The translations under genes were made by a program, and so were the position numbers. Below, piece by piece: positions 58,602 to 64,000 of a stretch of 64,000 bases of DNA (position 1 is the stretch's first letter; each line of letters opens with the position of its first letter). Below the pieces are notes generated by a model that was not told where the DNA came from, ran no database searches, and was given only the letters and a program-made list of their open reading frames with translations. This DNA comes from Bradyrhizobium algeriense (GTDB lineage: Bacteria; Pseudomonadota; Alphaproteobacteria; Rhizobiales; Xanthobacteraceae). Location: contig NZ_PYCN01000011.1 of the NCBI RefSeq assembly GCF_003062295.1, positions 155,225 to 219,224 on the forward strand. The letters are read 5' to 3'.

Positions 58602-59393
58602 TCATGCTGCGCGCGCTCCGTTGCTTAGTATTTCCCTTCGCTTGATCACCAAGCCCTCGGGCTCATCCAGATCGATCAAGGCGTCGATTACCTTGTCCAG
58701 CCGTGAGAAATCCGTCCGCGCCGTGCGGTGCGCGTCGAGCGCCCAGCGGCGCAGAATTTCGCGTTTCTGCTCATGCGATAGTTTGGACTGGCGGACGACC
58801 CGTTCGGGTTCGTCGAACGCCGCGGCGGGGTTGGCCAGCGCGCGGTCGAGATCAATTCCGTCGTTCGTGACCCTGGGCTCGAGCGTTCGCTCCACCCATT
58901 CAAGCTTGCGGGTGCATGATCGGAAATCGCAGGCTTGGGCGGCCCTTCGATCCCGATCGCCGGGTTTCGACTTGTCTGGCGCCGGGCAGCGGTCCTGGGT
59001 CGCCTCTGCAGGACCCTGCACGACGAAATTGAGGCCCTGTCGTTTGGCATAGGCCACGGCGGCCTCCGCGGATGGAAAGTCCAATTCTACCTGGGACAGG
59101 GTGTCCGTCCCGCCGGTCCATCCCATCAACGGTTCGACGAAAGGGGCCGTGCGCGGCTCGAAACGGAGCTTCCAACGCCGCGTGTTGGCTGTTCCGGAAG
59201 TCATTGCCGATCGCGCCGGCCGGTAGATCGTCGCCATCGCATCCGGCGGGAAAGCCCGTTGAGCGAACGGCAAGGTATTGCGGGGCAGGATGTTGTCCTC
59301 GCCCTTATGTTGCGGCATGCCAGCGCTGACGCCGGAGGGGTGATCGGGCCCCATACTCGAGCGCCATAGCAGGTTCAGGTCGTCGTTCCTCAT
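58602..59393 (-). CDS. NDUFS4-like (ETC complex I subunit) domain protein with ROSE-type leader
   Basis: 263 residues from ATG 59393. N-terminal MRNDDLNLLWRSSMGPD resembles the sHsp start of 55484. Residues ~50-130 match the ETC_C1/NDUFS4 family: ATIYRPARSAMTSGTANTRR, WKLRFEPRTAPFVEPLMGWT, FPSAEAAVAYAKRQGL. The C-terminal ~75 residues (AAAFDEPERVVRQSKLSHEQ, REILRRWALDAHRT) resemble the short soluble proteins often found near Bradyrhizobium stress genes. Authentic NDUFS4 homologues are 100-residue complex I accessory subunits; this fusion is larger. Expected to be heat-induced. Confidence 0.75.
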   Translation of the reverse strand: MRNDDLNLLWRSSMGPDHPSGVSAGMPQHKGEDNILPRNTLPFAQRAFPPDAMATIYRPARSAMTSGTANTRRWKLRFEPRTAPFVEPLMGWTGGTDTLSQVELDFPSAEAAVAYAKRQGLNFVVQGPAEATQDRCPAPDKSKPGDRDRRAAQACDFRSCTRKLEWVERTLEPRVTNDGIDLDRALANPAAAFDEPERVVRQSKLSHEQKREILRRWALDAHRTARTDFSRLDKVIDALIDLDEPEGLVIKRREILSNGARAA

Positions 59394-59493
59394 AGCCCAC
59401 ATCCTCCGTGGAGCAAGATGGACAAGGGATGCCGGACGCCGTGGGCGTCCCACCATTTTCCATCGTCAGGCCCGGAAGAGGCGCATGCAAAAA
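59394..59493 (-). promoter_or_regulatory. ROSE-like leader of the NDUFS4-like gene
   Basis: Ends CTTGCTCCACGGAGGATGTG then GGCT-ATG, the same TTGCT/GGAGGAT pairing as the other two leaders. The upstream hairpins differ (GGGACGCCCACGGCGTCC), so only the 3' ROSE hairpin is conserved. Confidence 0.68.
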
Positions 59494-59521
59494 AATTAGG
59501 AAGCGAGCTTGGCCTGTCAAG
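59494..59521 (-). promoter_or_regulatory. Sigma32-like promoter of the NDUFS4-like gene
   Basis: CTTGAC (59521-59516), 16-base spacer, CTAATT (59499-59494), followed by a T-run. Same spacing and -10 as the hsp20 promoter. Confidence 0.55.
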
Positions 59522-59643
59522 TGGAGTTGAAGGCCCGCGTGATGAGGAGCCGACACGATCGCCTTGTCGCCGCTGGACCAGTCGCGCGTCGCGCGCGACG
59601 CCACTTTTTTTCGTTCACAAACTTTCGTCCAAGGAGAAGAGCA

Positions 59644-59958
59644 ATGAAATTCCGTCCGCTTCATGATCGGGTGGTGGTCAAGCGCGTCGAAGCCGAGGAG
59701 AAAACCGCCGGAGGCATCATCATCCCTGACACCGCCAAGGAGAAGCCGCAACAGGGCGAGGTCGTCGCGGTCGGGCCGGGAGGGCGCGACGAGACCGGCA
59801 AGCTCATTCCGATCGACGTTAAGACCGGCGACCGGGTGCTGTTCGGCAAATGGTCGGGCACCGAAGTCAAGATCGACGGCATCGAATACCTGATCATGAA
59901 GGAAAGCGACATCACGGGCGTGTTGGTCGAGGCCAGTGCCGGTCGGAAGGCCGCTTGA
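59644..59958 (+). CDS. groES: Co-chaperonin GroES
   Basis: 104 residues. MKFRPLHDRVVVKRVEAEEK, the mobile loop TAGGIIIPDTAKEKPQ, VLFGKWSGTEVKIDGIEYLI and a conserved C-terminus. It caps the GroEL chamber in the cytosol. groEL would normally follow within ~100 bases; here no groEL frame follows for at least 600 bases, so GroEL must come from elsewhere. A few extra residues (EASAGRKAA) at the end. GGAGAAGAGCA precedes the ATG; no CIRCE element seen. Confidence 0.94.
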   Translation: MKFRPLHDRVVVKRVEAEEKTAGGIIIPDTAKEKPQQGEVVAVGPGGRDETGKLIPIDVKTGDRVLFGKWSGTEVKIDGIEYLIMKESDITGVLVEASAGRKAA

Positions 59959-60206
59959 ACGCCCGTCCAATGTGATCGGGAGGAATGGAAACAGTATCAT
60001 ATAGCCCTGAAGGGGAAGGTCCCGGGCGCAAGCGCCAGATTAGGCTGCCCACAGAGGCCTGAGCGGGCGTTGTCGTCGCGATAGGAAATGCGGCGGCAGG
60101 AGCTAAGAGCACCCAGCGCGTCCACGACGATCTTGACCGGAAATTCCGGAGCGATCTAAATTGGTTTCATCGGGAGACCGACGGAGGAGGAGACGGAGTA
60201 CAGGAA

Positions 60207-60384
60207 ATGACCGGGGGGGCCCCACCTCCGTCCGAAATGCCGACAGCCCATGGCCTTCGCGCTGCAGCCCGGCGGCAAGCCGCCCAGGACATGGCGATGC
60301 CTTGCGTGCGAGATGCCGGATCCGCTTACCTCGCCCGAGTTGCAGGCCCTCATGAACGGCCTCCTCAAGGAAGCTCCGGCGTAG
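60207..60384 (+). pseudogene. Small zinc-ribbon-like gene with frameshift in a G7 tract
   Basis: ATG 60207 (CAGGAA upstream) starts MTGG, but the frame is lost at seven Gs (60213-60219). Removing one G gives a 58-residue protein: PHLRPKCRQPMAFALQPGGK, PPRTWRCLACEMPDPLTSPE, LQALMNGLLKEAPA. CRQPMAFAL...RCLACE-PDPL is a family of small proteins I recognise from Bradyrhizobium. The intact C-terminal part is open from ATG 60250. Mutation or sequencing error cannot be told apart here. Confidence 0.55.
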
Positions 60385-60575
60385 GAGCCGAGGCCCCTAG
60401 CGCGCTCTTCGCCCTCGTCCTCAGTCCTTGGTTCAGGCCGGCGGCAGTCCTCCGCGAGCGCATCGAGCGTCGGTCGCCGGATTTGCGGCATTTTTCGACC
60501 CCGTCCGATGGACAACTTGGACTTGGAACCCTAGCCGTCCCGACAAGTTAGGTCCAAGCCGTGAGGGAGGACCCC

Positions 60576-60974
60576 ATGGAATTTGCTCCAATGGAGGAGC
60601 TGGACCGAAGACCGACTCGGATACTGCTCGTCGAGGACGAGTTTTTCGTTCGGGTCGACATAGCAGCTGCGTTTCGGGGATCAGGATTTCATGTGGTCGA
60701 GGCAGTGACCGCAGACGAAGCGTGGGCCTTCCTTGAAGCGGGAGAGTTGCCGGACCTGCTTTTGACCGATGTTCGCACACCCGGCGACCTCAATGGGCTC
60801 ACTCTGGCAGAGCGGGTCCGCAGCAGGCTTCCGAACTTGCCAATCATTATAGCTTCCGCCGACATCACAAACGAGAAGGAAGCGACTCGGATCGGCAAAT
60901 TTGTCTCCAAGCCGTATGACATCCAGTGCATCGTGCAACTGCTCGCAAATATTGCGGGCGAGCCACTGAAGTAA
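60576..60974 (+). CDS. Receiver-only response regulator
   Basis: 132 residues from ATG 60576 (GGGAGGACCCC upstream). A single REC domain: RILLVEDEFFVRVDI, phospho-Asp in LLLTDVRTPG, and Lys in FVSKPYD. No output domain, like CheY-type or FixJ-truncated regulators that act by protein contact. One base separates its stop from the next receiver gene's ATG. Confidence 0.87.
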   Translation: MEFAPMEELDRRPTRILLVEDEFFVRVDIAAAFRGSGFHVVEAVTADEAWAFLEAGELPDLLLTDVRTPGDLNGLTLAERVRSRLPNLPIIIASADITNEKEATRIGKFVSKPYDIQCIVQLLANIAGEPLK

Positions 60975-60975
60975 C

Positions 60976-61461
60976 ATGACTGCAAACACAATTCTGGTGG
61001 TGGAGAGCGAGATCCTCGTTCGCCAACCGCTCGCTCAATACCTTCGAGACTGCGGGTACAGCGTTATTGAGACGGCCAGCGGTGAAGAAGCTCGACAGGC
61101 ATTCTCGAATGGCAAGCTGCGGATCGACGTAGCCTTGATCGACGTACACTCGCCAACCGAGAGCGGATTTGTGCTCTCAGCCTGGATCAGATCGCATTTC
61201 CCAGACGTGGAATTGATGTTGGCCGGCACCGTGGCGAAAGCCTTGCAGAGTGCCGGGGACCTTTGCGACGAGAGCCCGGCTGCTGGCAAACCTGCAGACT
61301 ACAAACCGGTCCTGGATCACATCCGGCGGTTGCTGGCGAACAGAAAAGCTACGATTGCAAAGGACGAGCCGGACACAATTTTGCGCCCTGCAAAGCGTCT
61401 ACACAATCGTTCGAGCGGCGGCCTACGAGTCCAATCCGACCACTTAACTTACTGTTCTTAG
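60976..61461 (+). CDS. Receiver-only regulator, divergent (161 aa)
   Basis: REC domain: TILVVESEILVRQPLAQYLR (one of the two acidic residues is Ser-substituted: VES-E), phospho-Asp in VALIDVHSPTESGF, and Lys-Pro in AAGKPADYKPVLDHI. About 40 residues of unrelated C-terminus (KDEPDTILRPAKRLHNRSSG) have no domain. Tandem with 60576-60974, presumably co-transcribed; possible partners in a phosphorelay. Confidence 0.72.
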   Translation: MTANTILVVESEILVRQPLAQYLRDCGYSVIETASGEEARQAFSNGKLRIDVALIDVHSPTESGFVLSAWIRSHFPDVELMLAGTVAKALQSAGDLCDESPAAGKPADYKPVLDHIRRLLANRKATIAKDEPDTILRPAKRLHNRSSGGLRVQSDHLTYCS

Positions 61462-61603
61462 ACTGGCGAGCTTCTGACCGACATCGTCAGTTGCCAAGCT
61501 ATCTGCGGTCGGCCACGATTTTCCCACCAGATTTGCTCGCTCGAATGCGGCACAGCCGGAGTCTCCGTCCCAAGAGTGGATATCGCGCTGTATGATAAAA
61601 AAA

Positions 61604-61633
61604 TGGCGCGCCCGACACGATTCGAACATGTGA
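61604..61633 (-). other. Degenerate tRNA 3'-end fragment
   Basis: The minus strand reads TCACATGTTCGAATCGTGTC then GGGCGCGCCA, a T-arm/acceptor-like 3' end with CCA. The T-stem is mismatched and no 5' half exists. It adjoins the integrase remnant, so an attachment-site scar is plausible. Confidence 0.4.
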
Positions 61634-62218
61634 TTGAGCTAGCGCGTGGTCATCGGCTGGGCCGGATCGCGGCCCGGGAACAGCCAGCCCTGCGGGCGCG
61701 CCGCCATCCATCAGGTGCGCAGCAGATCGAGCAGCTTTGGCGACAGCATGACGTTACGGTCCTTGCCACCCTTGCCCTGCTCGACGCGGATGATCATGCG
61801 CTTACTGTCGATGTCGGAGACCTTGAGCGAGATGACCTCGGCGGCGCGCAGGCCGGCGCCGTAGGCCACGCTCAGCGCCGCCTTGTACTTGAGCCCGGGT
61901 GCGGCATCGAGCAGCCGCGCCACTTCCTCGACGCTGAGTACCACCGGCAGCTTGCGCGGCTCGTGAATGATATGGGTATGCTCGACGATATCGTGGCGCC
62001 TGAGCGTGACCTTAAAAAAGAACCGCAATGTCGAGACGGTCTGATTGATCGTCGGCACGCCAACGCCGCTCGCCGCCAGATGCAGCTAGTAGCCCGAGGA
62101 ACGCAGCGAAGTTCTTGACCCTCTGCACGTAGTCATGTTGGGTCTTCGGCGCTAACTTGCGGATCGTCATGTCTTCGATCATGCGCCGCCGCAATGGGCT
62201 CATGGCCTCGTCGGTCAT
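61634..62218 (-). pseudogene. Tyrosine-recombinase (phage-type integrase) remnant
   Basis: N-terminal piece from ATG 62218: MSPLRRRMIEDMTIRKLAPK, TQHDYVQRVKNFAAFLG (SAM-like DNA-binding domain). A further piece in another frame: ASGVGVPTINQTVSTLRFFF, LSVEEVARLLDAA, AYGAGLRAAEVISLKVSDID (with the first catalytic Arg). A segment of ~25 codons between FAAFLG and LHLAASGVG is missing, with frame shift; then TGA replaces Trp (61711), and a further TAG follows in the PQGWLFPGRDP segment. The C-terminal HxxR...Y half is absent. Inactive. Confidence 0.82.
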
Positions 62219-62561
62219 GGGGATGCTCCTGTGTTGAGTGAGGTTGTCGAAACCCTCGATCTCAAGACAGGACGCCCCGTTGCGCTATCGTCTTGGCTGT
62301 GCCGCCCGTCGCAGGGCCCTACCGCGCGAGCGGTTTAGTCCATTGACCCAGAAGAGACATGAGGCCGAGGCGAAGAGACGCAACATCCTTCCCTTTCTGA
62401 CTGTGACCCGGTTCACAATCAGCCGGAGGCGATGTGATAAAATTGAAATGTATTGGGAGACTTTCAGGAAAACTGACCATCGTGCCTGCCCCGCTCTCGG
62501 CGTCGGCTCTTGATGACAACCGACGAGAGCTCAGGCTGGTCAGCAACAGATCAGGTGCGGC
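62219..62561. other. Regulatory gap between integrase remnant and cyclase gene
   Basis: 343 bases with no gene seen. It contains the TGTGA-N6-TCACA dyad at 62401 and an AT-rich stretch (GATAAAATTGAAATG) downstream of it that could hold a promoter. Confidence 0.5.
62401..62416. promoter_or_regulatory. CRP/FNR-family operator-like dyad TGTGA-N6-TCACA
   Basis: Exact TGTGA-CCCGGT-TCACA, the classical cAMP-receptor-protein consensus, 146 bases upstream of a class III cyclase-type gene. Function is inferred; alphaproteobacterial CRP-like proteins can use related sites. Confidence 0.5.
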
Positions 62562-64000
62562 ATGGAGTGCCCGAGCTGCGGCAGCGCCAACCCTGACGGT
62601 CACGACATGTGCCGCGACTGTGGCAGGCCGCTATCTGTGCGCTGCGCCGCATGCGGGTCCGAGAACCCGTCGGGCAAGAGATTCTGTGGCGACTGCGGCG
62701 CCCTGCTGATGCCGATAGGAGCGGCGCGAGTATTGGCAGGGGCGGGAGGGGCGATGTGCTCCGTACCGCGGGTATCAGAACCGCTGACCTTGCCACCGGC
62801 GCCAAGTTCATCCGCGGAGCGCCGTCAGCTCACAGTGATGTTCTGCGACCTCGTCGGTTCGACGGCGCTTGCGGCACAGCTCGATCCGGAAGATTTACGA
62901 GAAACCATTGCCGCATACCGCGATGGCGTCGCGGCGATCGTCCGGAAATATGGCGGCACCATCAGTCGCTACATTGGTGATGGCATGCTGATCCTGTTCG
63001 GCCATCCTTCGGCGCACGAGGATGATGCTGAACGCGCGGTGCGCGCTGCGCTCGAGATCGCCGCCGCCGGGCATGCGCCGGGCGCCCCGCCTGGACTCGA
63101 ACTGCGGGTTCGTCTCGGGCTCGCGACCGGTCTCGTCATCATCGGCGATCTGATCGGCAGCGAGGCATCGGAGGCGCAGGCGGTGCTCGGTGAAACGCCG
63201 AATCTGGCTGCCCGGCTGCAATCGCTCGCTGAGCCGGATGGGGTGGTGATCGCCGAGGATACGCGGCGGCTGATCGGCGGGCTCTTTGATTATCAGGATC
63301 TCGGCGCAGTGACGCTGAAGGGCTTCGCCGTGCCGGTGCGCGCCTGGCGAGTGCTGCGCGAGGGGACAATGGAGAGCCGCTTCGAGGCGCTGCACGCGGC
63401 GGTCCTCACCCCGCTGGTCGGGCGCGAGGAAGAACTCGAGCTGCTGGGACGGTGCTGGGATCGCGCGCGGACGGGCACCGGCCAGGTAGTGCTGCTCGCC
63501 GGCGAAGCGGGGATCGGCAAGTCACGCCTCGTCGCGGCTCTCCAGGAGCATATCGAGGGCGAACCGCACACTCGCTTGCGCTATTTCTGCTCGCCGCGTC
63601 ATCAGGACAGCTCGCTCTATCCCTTCATTGCGCAGCTCCAGCGAACCGCTGGTTTCGAGCGTGAGGACACACCGGGGATCAGGCTCGACAAGCTGCGGGC
63701 GACGCTGTCCCCTACATCGCCGCCCGACGAGGATGTGGCAATCCTCGCCGAGCTGCTATCGATCTCGACCGCCGATCGCAGCCTGCGGATTGTCGTCACG
63801 CCGCAGCGAAGGAAGGAAAAGACCTTCGACGCTCTGGTTCGACAGCTTGAAGCTCTGGCACGGCGACATCCAGTCTTGATCGTGTGCGAGGACGCGCAAT
63901 GGATCGATCCGAGCTCGCGCGAGTTGCTGGACCGGACCGTCGAGCTGGTGGCGAGCCTGCCGGTGCTACTGCTGGTCACCCATCGCCCCGAGTTTCAGTC
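62562..64000 (+). CDS. Class III nucleotide cyclase - AAA/NACHT-like ATPase fusion (partial, runs off the window)
   Basis: About 479 residues to the window edge, continuing. Two zinc ribbons at the start (CPSC-CRDC, CAAC-CGDC), then a class III cyclase domain (~100-270): RQLTVMFCDLVGSTALAAQL, YIGDGMLILFGHP and LRVRLGLATGLVIIGDLIGS, with metal-binding Asp at FCDL and YIGDG. Then a predicted P-loop ATPase: PLVGREEELELL, GEAGIGKSRLVAAL, LIVCEDAQWIDPSSREL. This is the well-known cyclase-ATPase-TPR architecture; the C-terminal TPR part is beyond the window. Substrate (ATP or GTP) not determined. Confidence 0.88.
   Translation, partial: MECPSCGSANPDGHDMCRDCGRPLSVRCAACGSENPSGKRFCGDCGALLMPIGAARVLAGAGGAMCSVPRVSEPLTLPPAPSSSAERRQLTVMFCDLVGSTALAAQLDPEDLRETIAAYRDGVAAIVRKYGGTISRYIGDGMLILFGHPSAHEDDAERAVRAALEIAAAGHAPGAPPGLELRVRLGLATGLVIIGDLIGSEASEAQAVLGETPNLAARLQSLAEPDGVVIAEDTRRLIGGLFDYQDLGAVTLKGFAVPVRAWRVLREGTMESRFEALHAAVLTPLVGREEELELLGRCWDRARTGTGQVVLLAGEAGIGKSRLVAALQEHIEGEPHTRLRYFCSPRHQDSSLYPFIAQLQRTAGFEREDTPGIRLDKLRATLSPTSPPDEDVAILAELLSISTADRSLRIVVTPQRRKEKTFDALVRQLEALARRHPVLIVCEDAQWIDPSSRELLDRTVELVASLPVLLLVTHRPEFQ

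Noticed and set aside
59959..60560. groEL or a groEL remnant downstream of groES
   Set aside because: No frame with GroEL N- or C-terminal motifs in any reading.
61576..62118. Plus-strand frame with MARPTRFEHV
   Set aside because: Reads through the tRNA 3' fragment and antisense to the integrase remnant.
1..64000. CRISPR array
   Set aside because: No regularly spaced direct repeats seen; repeats present are dispersed palindromes.

Overview
The window looks like chromosome of a Bradyrhizobium-type alphaproteobacterium. It is GC-rich, with GTG and TTG starts. It carries the palindromic repeats common in that group and families typical of it: tandem caspase-like proteins, DUF6328, DUF892 and DUF4166 proteins, PAS histidine kinases fused to receiver domains, and ROSE-type RNA thermometers. 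This placement is inference from gene content; no 16S gene is present.

Layout. 1-4.7 kb: a Tat-lipoprotein hydrolase, a broken GGDEF-EAL gene, small exported proteins and fabA. 4.67-6.93 kb: a minus-strand chain of very small genes, many overlapping by ATGA/GTGA, abutting the stump of a TetR gene. 7.4-16.2 kb: tRNA-Arg, a CPA2 antiporter with stress domains, an EamA exporter, a chemoreceptor and a 1-Cys peroxiredoxin. 16.2-16.8 kb: repeats. 17-22.5 kb: two tandem caspase-like proteins and zinc-ribbon proteins. 22.5-32.3 kb: an alkaline-phosphatase-superfamily protein, small stress-type proteins and a large GGDEF-EAL protein. 32.3-33.4 kb: a kinase stump and a lower-GC two-gene insert. 33.7-48.8 kb: two hybrid kinases, a thermonuclease, propionyl/acetyl-CoA carboxylase alpha subunit, an oxaloacetate-decarboxylase-like protein with acylphosphatase, a phosphoesterase, a diguanylate cyclase, and a GbsR/DUF4166/TIGR01777 operon. 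48.9-51.8 kb: two LysR-tautomerase divergent pairs in mirror order. 51.9-53.5 kb: lipB, a FliN-like protein and tRNA-Leu.

53.5-62.2 kb reads as a heat-shock island between tRNA-Leu and an integrase remnant beside a degenerate tRNA 3' end. It holds two Hsp20 proteins, an RpoH-type sigma factor, an NDUFS4-like protein, an SPW protein, an orphan groES, several tiny membrane proteins and two receiver-only regulators. The most striking observation is that hsp20, rpoH and the NDUFS4-like gene share the same 5' module: a ROSE-like leader plus the first codons of an IbpA-type small heat-shock protein. Two of the three also share an upstream CTTGAM-N16-CTAATT promoter-like pair. The window ends inside a zinc-ribbon/cyclase/ATPase gene that has a perfect TGTGA-N6-TCACA site upstream.

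Several genes are broken: GGDEF-EAL, TetR, a kinase tail, an integrase, and two genes interrupted at homopolymers (A9 and G7). The homopolymer cases may be sequencing errors or real slippage sites.
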